A stretch of DNA of 5,905 nucleotides from an uncultured Candidatus Melainabacteria bacterium (lineage in GTDB: Bacteria; Cyanobacteriota; Vampirovibrionia; Gastranaerophilales; Gastranaerophilaceae), in the NCBI GenBank assembly GCA_946186335.1, contig CAMHMW010000116.1:1-5905 (forward strand), given 5' to 3'. The stretch's first letter is position 1. Every line of letters starts with the position of its first letter. Shown one piece after another: positions 1-5,282 of this stretch. Under the pieces are notes generated by a model. That model worked only from the letters and a program-made list of their open reading frames with translations, did not search any database and was not told the origin of the DNA. The translations under genes were made by a program, and so were the position numbers.

Positions 1-17
1 AATTAAAATGGTTAGTA

Positions 18-596
18 ATGAAAAAACTTTTGGTCATATTATTTATAATTTTTATGGAACTTCCCGTATTATCAGCGCCGGGGACGATTGCGACCTACGT
101 AATTGACCCTGAAAAAAATGCGTATGAACATAATAATATGGGAATTGTTTATGTTGAGGAGCAGTCATATTATGCTGCCATTCAGGAATTTAAAATGGCA
201 ATAAGTTTGAACCCGAAAACTCAGGCAACATCGGTTTATTTTAATAACTTGGGAAAAGTTTATATGATAATCGGCTATCCGCAGCTGGCGCTTGATTGCT
301 TTCAGAACGCACTGACTCAGTACAATCTGAATTTTGAATATTATCAAAATCTTGCAAATTGTTATAATGAACTCGGGGTTGCGGATACAAAACTTTCGCA
401 ATACCAAAAAAGATTATCGTCACCTCTGGATAAAATTATGCTGGGGCTTTTGTATGAACAGTCAGGCAACAAGAAAAAAGCAATTACGGTTTTAGACGAC
501 TTTGCAACCGCAGAACCTAATCTGATAATAACTCCCGCTGTTAAAACTCATATCCAAAAACTTGTTGACGATATAAACAATGACGTTGATGAATAA
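18..596 (+). CDS. Secreted TPR-repeat protein
   Basis: Predicted exported protein of 192 residues built mostly of tetratricopeptide repeats, which are helical protein-protein interaction modules. Residues 1-20 form a signal peptide: two Lys, a hydrophobic core (LLVILFIIF) and an LSA end. There is no lipobox Cys, so a soluble periplasmic or exported product is likely, although Pro at the expected +1 position is unfavourable for cleavage. TPR-like helix pairs fall at about 35-68 (N-MG-VY, Y-AAI-EF, A-SLNP), 72-105 (FNNLGKVY, ALDCFQNAL), 107-130 (degenerate) and 138-168 (LGLLYEQSG, KAI). The acidic C-terminus ends in tandem TAA stops. The ATG at 18 gives the signal peptide, but no good Shine-Dalgarno precedes it. 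Stops just upstream (TAG at 13, TAA at 16 overlapping the ATG) fit reinitiation after a gene outside the window. Binding partner and pathway cannot be told from sequence. Confidence 0.85.
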   Translation: MKKLLVILFIIFMELPVLSAPGTIATYVIDPEKNAYEHNNMGIVYVEEQSYYAAIQEFKMAISLNPKTQATSVYFNNLGKVYMIIGYPQLALDCFQNALTQYNLNFEYYQNLANCYNELGVADTKLSQYQKRLSSPLDKIMLGLLYEQSGNKKKAITVLDDFATAEPNLIITPAVKTHIQKLVDDINNDVDE

Positions 597-597
597 T

Positions 598-634
598 AAA
601 AAAGAACCAAACCTTTCGGTTTGGCTCTCTTTTT
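598..634. terminator. Bidirectional intrinsic terminator between convergent genes
   Basis: A perfect 7-bp stem CCAAACC (607-613) / GGTTTGG (618-624) has a 4-base loop, read TTTC on plus and GAAA (a GNRA tetraloop) on minus. Beyond one A-C mismatch the stem can continue with AGA/TCT. On plus it is followed by TCTCTTTTT (626-634). On minus it is followed by TTCTTTTTTATTATT (606 down to about 592), the better U-tract. It lies between the stops of the TPR gene (596) and the minus-strand operon (649), so it can serve both. Confidence 0.85.
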
Positions 635-648
635 CGTAGATGTAATTA

Positions 649-1365
649 TTATTTGTTTTTGTACTTATCTAAAAGGTTTGTGCTGCCCGTATCAAATTTG
701 TGAGTTTCCTGTTGTTCGGTAACGGGTTTTTCTGCCCCTTTCATAGACGGGTTTGCATCTTTTTTATCGGCAGGTTTTGTTTCTTGTTCCGCTTCGTCTT
801 TGTTCATCCATTTTTCAACTTTTCCTGCCATCGGAGTTGCTATCAATGGAACAATTACACGTTTACCGACAATTGTAGCGGCACCGATATCCAGACAGAA
901 TTTGAATACGTCGGTTGCAGATTTTTTGAAGGATTCATAGTCTTTACCGATTTTCATTTTCTTGTAAATTGTTTCACCGATTTGCGATGCTTTCATTCTG
1001 AATCTTGTGATAGCATTAGATTTGTTATCAGGATTAAATGATTTTTTGAATATTTTATCAAAGATTTTTCCCGAGTATTTTCTCATAGCTAAGAACATTG
1101 CAATCTGTGCTGCAATCATCAGAACTCCGTTTGTGAGGTCTAATGCTGCTACGAATTTACGTTTTTCGTCAGGAATTTTCTTGTTGTTTAAACTTTGGGT
1201 TACGTACATTGCGCAACCGATACCGTCTTTGATAACGATGGATGTTACTGTTGCTGCTGCCAATGCGCCTTCCGGGTTTTTAATAAATTTGTTACCCAGT
1301 TTTTGCATCGGTTTGAAGTTTGTTACTGATCCTACGACGGATGATAAACCATTCATGAAGCCCAT
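649..1365 (-). CDS. Small predicted membrane protein, downstream gene of operon
   Basis: Unrecognised 238-residue protein. Hydrophobic segments lie at about 33-55 (ALAAATVTSIVIKDGIG, then CAMYV) and 77-94 (LTNGVLMIAAQIAMFLAM), separated by a charged turn NNKKIPDEKRK. A Lys-rich region about 95-150 follows, then a third segment at about 154-180 (FCLDIGAATIV, VPLIATPMAG). The last 50 residues are hydrophilic and rich in Lys, Glu, Asp and Pro, likely disordered. There is no signal peptide or catalytic motif. The start is firm: ATG at 1365 is preceded by GGAGGTGA, and it overlaps the stop of the upstream gene as TAATG, implying coupled translation and a stoichiometric or functional link to the 607-residue product. 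Tandem TAA stops close it. Its helix-turn-helix membrane layout is shared with the products of 1365-3188 and 5283-5870. I recall similar proteins in Gastranaerophilales, but function is unknown. Confidence 0.85.
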   Translation of the reverse strand: MGFMNGLSSVVGSVTNFKPMQKLGNKFIKNPEGALAAATVTSIVIKDGIGCAMYVTQSLNNKKIPDEKRKFVAALDLTNGVLMIAAQIAMFLAMRKYSGKIFDKIFKKSFNPDNKSNAITRFRMKASQIGETIYKKMKIGKDYESFKKSATDVFKFCLDIGAATIVGKRVIVPLIATPMAGKVEKWMNKDEAEQETKPADKKDANPSMKGAEKPVTEQQETHKFDTGSTNLLDKYKNK

Positions 1366-1379
1366 TATTTGTCACCTCC
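1365..1379 (-). promoter_or_regulatory. Shine-Dalgarno and TAATG stop-start overlap coupling two genes
   Basis: On the minus strand GGAGGTGAC (1371-1379), a near-perfect anti-SD complement, lies 5 bases before the ATG at 1365. It is encoded by the Gly-Gly-Asp codons of the upstream C-terminus (GGDK, then stop). Stop TAA and start ATG share one base. This layout predicts translational coupling. Confidence 0.85.
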
Positions 1380-3188
1380 GTCCTTTTGTGCCTGTGCCTT
1401 TTTAACACCTGCAAGTTTTGGGAAGAAGATTTCCATAAATCTCGGATATACCCAGTTCAATGCTGTACAGGTTATAGGTAATGTTATACAAGCACCTACC
1501 ATGATTTTTGTAACCTGGTTAATACTTCTGTAACTTTCTTTGACTAAGTTTTTATAAACTTTCGCTACATCTTCATATACTTTTCTTGACAAGTCTTTGT
1601 TGCTTCCGAAAATATCGGCATCTTTCAGAACGGGAGCTATTGTCGGGTTATTTCTGTCAAATTTTAATGCTTCCGTTATTTTTGCAATTGTTTTATTAAC
1701 GACATTTCTGTCAGCGCGTTCCAGGTCTGTAATTTTGCAGCCTTCAAGTTGAACGATTCTTGCTTTAAGAATATCGTCTTTTGCGAGCATTGCTTTTACG
1801 TAATTTTCTCTTGTGTAACCGCCATCCATCTTTTTGCACATTTCTCTGATGGAGTGTATTCTTTGGATAATTCTTGAAACTCTGTTTGCACGTAAATCTT
1901 CCGGTCTGTCCAAAATTGCTTTTAATTCATCTTTCAATGCAGAATCTGTTTCATTTTTCCAGAGTTCCATAACTTTATCGGTTAACTGTTTATAGTATTT
2001 TGGTAAATCTTTGTTAGCTTCTTCGGATGCGGTCTTGCATTTTGCAACCAGTTTGTCCGGATCGGATTTCAAATCTTCTAAAAATGCTTTCTTTTCGGGA
2101 TATTTGTCACCGATATTTTCAAGTAATTTATCTAATTTTTCATCGGCTTCCAGTCTTAAATCTCTGAGAACTTTGGGGTCTTTTGCATCCTGAAGTTCTT
2201 TTATCGGTAATATTTGAGTAACCAATTCTTTAAATTGAGCATTTTCAATTTCTTTTAACGGAAGTTCGCCTGCAAGATTTTTGAAGAACGGTTCGTTATT
2301 AATCAAAGTTTCTGCTTTATCCGCATATTTGTTAATAACTTCTTCGGTTTTCATTAATTTTCTTGTATCTTTTTTATAGTTTTCGATTTGTTTATTGATT
2401 ATTTCAGCCATTGTTTTATTATCAAGAACTCTGTCACCGATTTTGATAATACCTTTTGTCTTGGAGTCATCTTTTCCTGCAAAGTGATTAACCAAAGTTT
2501 CTAACTGTTTTTCCTGCGTTTCTTTAACTAATTTATCAAATTTTTCGTCATAAACAGCACGTTTTACTCTTGCATCTTTGCTGAAAAGAGCCTTGAAGAT
2601 TGAAGGTCTTACTTCACCGGCTTTTTTCATATCTTCTTTAACAATGCCTTTAATGTATGTATCTGTATTTAATTCGCACTGGTCTGCGTTTAATCTTACT
2701 TTCTTTGAGTAATCTTTATTATTAAAGATTGCATCTAAGCCTTTATCAATGTATTTTTGAACGCTAGCCTGAAATAAAATTGCGAGAACGGCTGATATTG
2801 GCTGACGCATTGCGGTATACATTTTTGTATTGTTAACTTCTTTCTTTTCTTCTTCTGTTGCATCTTCGGGAGCATGTACAAAGGGGTTAAAACCGATAAA
2901 TATCGGGGCAACCAAACCTGTACCGAGAGCAGTAATCAAAATGCCGCCAATTTCACCTTTTAACCATTCCAGAGATTTCATCCAGTTGATAACGGATCTG
3001 TGTTTTGGACGTAATGACTCGGTTAAGACTTCTGCACAATCAAGAAGGGAATCGGCTTTCCCTGTGAAACTGGTCGTGTCATGCGCTGCGGTTAAATAAG
3101 TTCTGTTACGGTTGTTTAAGTTTCCCGTAAACGAAACAGTATTTGCACCGTTTTCCGCCTTGACAACTTTAATCTTTTCAATACCCAT
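1365..3188 (-). CDS. Large helical membrane protein with two N-terminal SFTG motifs
   Basis: Unrecognised 607-residue protein, first gene of a two-gene operon. Order of parts: a polar N-terminus with two SFTG motifs (residues 19-22 and 40-43); a hydrophobic segment at about 78-102 (GGILITALGTGLVAPIFIGF); an acidic and Lys-rich turn (TEEEKKE); a second hydrophobic segment at about 129-143 (ISAVLAILFQASV); a charged, almost wholly helical region at about 155-555 with Lys/Glu/Leu-rich stretches and probable short coiled coils; a last hydrophobic segment at about 560-588 (IMVGACITLPITCTALNWVY); and a Lys-rich tail. No enzyme motif is visible. The start ATG at 3188 has GTAGGTG (AGGTG at 3193-3197) at suitable spacing, and no better start is seen. 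The large insert between membrane segments suggests a scaffold or tether, but that is inference. Cellular location is the membrane by prediction only. Confidence 0.85.
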   Translation of the reverse strand: MGIEKIKVVKAENGANTVSFTGNLNNRNRTYLTAAHDTTSFTGKADSLLDCAEVLTESLRPKHRSVINWMKSLEWLKGEIGGILITALGTGLVAPIFIGFNPFVHAPEDATEEEKKEVNNTKMYTAMRQPISAVLAILFQASVQKYIDKGLDAIFNNKDYSKKVRLNADQCELNTDTYIKGIVKEDMKKAGEVRPSIFKALFSKDARVKRAVYDEKFDKLVKETQEKQLETLVNHFAGKDDSKTKGIIKIGDRVLDNKTMAEIINKQIENYKKDTRKLMKTEEVINKYADKAETLINNEPFFKNLAGELPLKEIENAQFKELVTQILPIKELQDAKDPKVLRDLRLEADEKLDKLLENIGDKYPEKKAFLEDLKSDPDKLVAKCKTASEEANKDLPKYYKQLTDKVMELWKNETDSALKDELKAILDRPEDLRANRVSRIIQRIHSIREMCKKMDGGYTRENYVKAMLAKDDILKARIVQLEGCKITDLERADRNVVNKTIAKITEALKFDRNNPTIAPVLKDADIFGSNKDLSRKVYEDVAKVYKNLVKESYRSINQVTKIMVGACITLPITCTALNWVYPRFMEIFFPKLAGVKKAQAQKDGGDK

Positions 3189-3222
3189 ATTACACCTACT
3201 ATGACCTTCTATATATATGAAG

Positions 3223-3254
3223 TCGGAAAATTTTTAAAATTGCTATTTTTCCGA
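3223..3254. repeat. Inverted repeat in upstream region of the membrane operon
   Basis: Perfect 8-bp arms TCGGAAAA (3223-3230) and TTTTCCGA (3247-3254) flank a 16-base AT-rich spacer, 35-66 bases upstream of the start at 3188. A TATATATA stretch (about 3211-3218), the only -10-like sequence near the gene on minus, lies between this repeat and the ribosome binding site. The repeat would therefore cover the -35 region and could be an operator. No convincing -35 hexamer is visible. There is no U-tract, so a terminator is unlikely. Confidence 0.45.
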
Positions 3255-3310
3255 AGATTATTAAGGAATGTTAACAAAAACCTCTTAACTCTTTACAAAC
3301 TATCACATAT

Positions 3311-3354
3311 GATACACAAAATTGTAGTGCCTCCGATAAGGAAACACTACAATT
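3311..3354 (-). terminator. Probable terminator of the thioredoxin-like gene
   Basis: A perfect 10-bp inverted repeat, AATTGTAGTG (3320-3329) and CACTACAATT (3345-3354), can enclose an inner CCT/AGG pairing (3330-3332 with 3339-3341). It lies 48 bases beyond the stop of the minus-strand gene at 3402. On minus the stem runs into TTTTGTGT, a short, interrupted U-tract. On plus no T-run follows. The weak U-tract leaves open a role as an RNA 3'-end stabiliser or protein-binding site. Confidence 0.6.
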
Positions 3355-3401
3355 ATACAAAACAAAAAATATTATTTAAAGCCTTAATAAAGAATTGTAA
3401 A

Positions 3402-3971
3402 CTAATTTTTTTTATCAAGTAATTTTCTGATTTTCATAAATCTGTCCAGCTCAACGCTGACATTTTCAACCGAACCCAAAACCGAATTAGATAACAAAAC
3501 TCTGTTATCATATTTTGGGTCAACTATATAAACTGTCGGAAAACCACCGATAGAAAATTCCTTAACCAATTCCTGATATACAGGGTCTTCAACGTTAACC
3601 TTTGCAAAAATCATATCTTTTTCATATTTTTTTGCCAATTCTTCATAAATCGGCATGAACCTGATACAGTATCCGCACCAGTCCGCATAAAATAAGGTCA
3701 TCATCGGTTTATTTTTTTTGATTGCCTTATTGTAATCTTCCCCGACAGCATATTCTGACGGTCTTTTTGGTTGTTCCGCATTTTCCTGTTTTTGTTGATT
3801 TGCTGTTTCTTCCATCATTTGCTGAATTTTTGCAGCCTGTTCTTTTTTGATGTTGTTGTTTTTCACATACTGAAAACTTCCCAAACCGGCAACAACAAGC
3901 ATCAGTATAACCAGTAAAAATATGCTGATTTTCTTTTTATTGATGTTTTGTAATTTTTCTTTAAAACTCAT
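3402..3971 (-). CDS. Membrane-anchored thioredoxin-fold thiol-disulfide protein (CGYC)
   Basis: Predicted 189-residue protein of the thioredoxin superfamily. A Lys-rich N-terminus (1-14) precedes one transmembrane segment at about 15-33 (ISIFLLVILMLVVAGLGSF), then a Gln/Glu/Lys linker (40-75), then a thioredoxin domain at about 77-186. Active site WCGYC is at 98-102, with C99 and C102 as the redox pair. Lys124 and the cis-Pro loop GGFPT (P145) are also conserved. Positive-inside topology puts the domain outside the cytoplasm. The buried Asp of E. coli thioredoxin (D26) is replaced by Leu93, and the inter-cysteine pair is Gly-Tyr, as in DsbC. A periplasmic role in reducing, forming or isomerising disulfides is therefore more likely than general cytoplasmic reduction; the direction cannot be read. 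The start ATG at 3971 follows AAGGAG (3979-3984). It is probably monocistronic, divergent from the sigma factor gene, with a probable terminator at 3311-3354. Confidence 0.9.
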   Translation of the reverse strand: MSFKEKLQNINKKKISIFLLVILMLVVAGLGSFQYVKNNNIKKEQAAKIQQMMEETANQQKQENAEQPKRPSEYAVGEDYNKAIKKNKPMMTLFYADWCGYCIRFMPIYEELAKKYEKDMIFAKVNVEDPVYQELVKEFSIGGFPTVYIVDPKYDNRVLLSNSVLGSVENVSVELDRFMKIRKLLDKKN

Positions 3972-3994
3972 TTTCCCTCTCCTTTTCTAAAAAT

Positions 3995-4000
3995 ATTATA
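3995..4000 (-). promoter_or_regulatory. Candidate -10 element for the thioredoxin-like gene
   Basis: Minus strand reads TATAAT, a perfect sigma-70 -10 box. It puts the transcript start near 3988, a few bases before the AAGGAG ribosome binding site, so the leader would be about 17 bases. No good -35 hexamer sits 16-18 bases upstream, and the sequence is palindromic (ATTATAAT), so strand is assigned by position only. Confidence 0.45.
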
Positions 4001-4080
4001 ATACCAAATCTCAATAAATTCGCACATTTAAGATAACTTTACAAAATTTATGCTTAATATTTGTTAACATGATGTCACAC

Positions 4081-4115
4081 TTAGTATATATTTGGGTATA
4101 TACTAATTATATACT
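4081..4115. promoter_or_regulatory. Operator-like TATATACT repeat, three copies
   Basis: A perfect inverted repeat with 10-bp arms, TTAGTATATA (4081-4090) and TATATACTAA (4097-4106), surrounds the spacer TTTGGG. A second direct copy of TATATACT starts at 4108, exactly 11 bases after the copy at 4097, close to one helical turn. The form suggests a dimeric repressor or activator site with an additional half-site. It lies 110 bases or more from the minus-strand gene start and about 170 from the sigma start. The regulator is unknown. TATACT inside it could also act as a -10. Confidence 0.55.
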
Positions 4116-4139
4116 TATCGTGTTTACACTTACCCCGAA

Positions 4140-4158
4140 TGTGCATCAGTATTGCACA
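4140..4158. promoter_or_regulatory. Palindrome TGTGCA-N7-TGCACA upstream of sigma gene
   Basis: Perfect 6-bp arms TGTGCA (4140-4145) and TGCACA (4153-4158) have a 7-base spacer. Size and TGTG/CACA ends recall binding sites of CRP/FNR-type dimers (TGTGA-N6-TCACA), but the match is not exact. It could equally be a leader hairpin if transcription starts near 4122. Confidence 0.4.
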
Positions 4159-4266
4159 GCAGATGTTTGACGTCTTTATTTTTTGATGTTCAGACAATGT
4201 TGGCATGCGTGCGCATAAATATCCCCGTGATAAAAAATCACAAAATGTTTACTTACAAATTTACCT

Positions 4267-4272
4267 AAGGAG
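4267..4272 (+). promoter_or_regulatory. Ribosome binding site of the sigma factor gene
   Basis: AAGGAG lies 12 bases before the ATG at 4285, slightly long spacing. It favours 4285 over the in-frame ATG at 4312 (Met10), which has no comparable site. Confidence 0.65.
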
Positions 4273-4284
4273 TTTAGTATTATT

Positions 4285-5196
4285 ATGAGAAGAGAAGATT
4301 TACCCGTTGTAATGAAGGTTACCCCGAAAAATTCAAACCCCGCAAACAATGAAGTCGTACAGGGAACATGCGACACCGTTTTACAAAATTACATGAGAGA
4401 GATTTCAATTTATCCCCAGTTATCGGCTGAAGAAGAATTAGAACTTGCAAAAAGAATTGAGCAAGGAGATGCCGAAGCAAAACAAAAACTTATCCAGTCA
4501 AATCTGAAACTTGTTATTACTATTGCAAGAAAAGCAATTCACATGTCGAGCTTGCCCATAGTTGATTTAATTCAGGAAGGTAATATGGGTTTGATGATTG
4601 CAGCAGAAAAATTTAACTACAAACTCGGTTACAGATTTGCAACCTATGCAGGCTGGTGGGTTAAACAGTCCATGTTTAAGGCGATTTCAGAGCAGTCACA
4701 CTGTATGAAAATTCCTGTTTATATTCAGGAAACCCTTTCAAAATTTTCAAAAGTTAAATCTCAGATGGAGCAGGAAACAAATTCTTCTGTCAAAACAGAG
4801 GATGTTGCAAAAAAAATGAATATTGCACCTGATAAAATTGAAATGTTTTTATCCGCTTATACAAAAACGGTTTCTATTGAAAACGGTATGGAAAGAAATG
4901 ACGGAAAAGAACTGAATATTGCGGATATTTTGGCTGATGAAACAACATTAATAAGTGCAAATGTTGAATATCAGGGGTTAAAAGATGATATTCTGAGCGT
5001 TTTGTCAAATCTGAAAGAAAGAGAGCAGCAAATTGTGAAAATGCGCTACGGACTGGGAGATACCGAACGTCACACATTGGAAGAAATCGGAAACCTCTAC
5101 GGAGTTACAAAAGAATGTATCCGACAGACCGAAATGAGAGCGTTAAAGAAAATGAAATTAACGGGAGAGAGCCTGTTGTCCTGTTATATTTGCTAA
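4285..5196 (+). CDS. Sigma-70 family RNA polymerase sigma factor, alternative RpoD type
   Basis: This 303-residue factor directs RNA polymerase to promoters. Region 1.2 is at about 31-61. Region 2 at about 64-134 carries DLIQEGNMGLMIAAEKF and GYRFATYAGWWVKQ, with melting aromatics Y116, F118, Y121, W124 and W125. Region 3 is at about 135-200, with KIPVYIQET aligned to the extended -10 helix. The 3.2 finger is at about 205-222 (DILADET). Region 4 is at about 232-292, with KMRYGLGD and the helix-turn-helix TLEEIGNLYGVTKECIRQTE. Region 1.1 and the large non-conserved insert are absent, so this resembles a group 2 or 3 factor rather than the housekeeping one. Relative to E. coli sigma70, T440 is Phe131, R584 is Lys276, R586 is Cys278 and H455 is Tyr146, while Q437, E458, E585, R588 and Q589 are kept. 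The C-terminus is CYIC. A separate promoter set is inferred, not shown. It is monocistronic, ending at a strong hairpin. Confidence 0.95.
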   Translation: MRREDLPVVMKVTPKNSNPANNEVVQGTCDTVLQNYMREISIYPQLSAEEELELAKRIEQGDAEAKQKLIQSNLKLVITIARKAIHMSSLPIVDLIQEGNMGLMIAAEKFNYKLGYRFATYAGWWVKQSMFKAISEQSHCMKIPVYIQETLSKFSKVKSQMEQETNSSVKTEDVAKKMNIAPDKIEMFLSAYTKTVSIENGMERNDGKELNIADILADETTLISANVEYQGLKDDILSVLSNLKEREQQIVKMRYGLGDTERHTLEEIGNLYGVTKECIRQTEMRALKKMKLTGESLLSCYIC

Positions 5197-5255
5197 ATAA
5201 TTTTGATTTACCCAAAGATTTCTCGTGTTTATTATGAAATGTTTATTGGTAGTTT

Positions 5256-5280
5256 TGCCGCAAGTTGCTTGCGGCATTTT
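5256..5280 (+). terminator. Intrinsic terminator of the sigma factor gene
   Basis: A perfect 9-bp GC-rich stem TGCCGCAAG (5256-5264) / CTTGCGGCA (5268-5276) has loop TTG and is followed by TTTT (5277-5280), 60 bases after the sigma stop. On minus the hairpin is followed by AAAAC, not a T-run. It therefore suits the sigma transcript and is a poor terminator for the facing gene that ends at 5283. Confidence 0.85.
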
Positions 5281-5282
5281 GG

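Larger units (their letters stand above)
3972..4284. other. Divergent intergenic region rich in palindromes
   Basis: These 313 bases separate the divergent thioredoxin-like and sigma genes and hold no credible reading frame. In order: a ribosome binding site and -10 for the minus gene (3979-4000); TGTTAACA (4062-4069); a long TATATACT inverted repeat with an extra direct copy (4081-4115); GTGT-TT-ACAC (4120-4129); TGTGCA-N7-TGCACA (4140-4158); ATGCG-TG-CGCAT (4205-4216); GTGAT-N5-ATCAC (4227-4241); and AAGGAG (4267-4272). TATACT (4110-4115) could be a plus-strand -10, which would give a leader of about 160 bases. TTGACG (4167-4172) resembles a -35 box but lacks a well-spaced -10. I cannot choose the sigma promoter with confidence, and no known riboswitch is recognised. 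Confidence 0.6.

Noticed and set aside
165..423. Minus-strand frames inside the TPR gene
   Set aside because: They overlap clear TPR coding sequence and have no ribosome binding site or recognisable features.
700..1405. Two plus-strand reading frames (700-1041 and 1007-1405) opposite the 238-residue gene
   Set aside because: Antisense shadows of a gene with a strong ribosome binding site; the products are low-complexity and lack start signals.
2011..3099. Plus-strand frames (2011-2193, 2830-3099) within the 607-residue gene
   Set aside because: Serine-rich antisense shadows of Lys/Glu-rich helical coding sequence.
3301..3314. TATCA-CATA-TGATA short inverted repeat
   Set aside because: Five-base AT-rich arms are expected by chance here and it has no clear positional meaning.
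3201..3422. 73-codon plus-strand frame in the intergenic gap
   Set aside because: It has no ribosome binding site, runs through the inverted repeats and terminator hairpin into the end of the thioredoxin-like gene, and has the composition of AT-rich noise.
4167..4172. TTGACG as a -35 box for the sigma gene
   Set aside because: No -10-like hexamer lies 16-18 bases downstream; the nearest (GACAAT at 4193) is 20 bases away.
4176..4376. 66-codon minus-strand frame across the sigma gene start
   Set aside because: It overlaps the sigma ribosome binding site and first codons, and shows no start signal or motif.
4874..5077. 67-codon minus-strand frame inside the sigma gene
   Set aside because: Antisense to conserved sigma regions 3-4.
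5256..5276. Bidirectional action of the terminator after the sigma gene
   Set aside because: On minus the hairpin is followed by AAAAC rather than a T-run, so termination of the facing gene is not supported.
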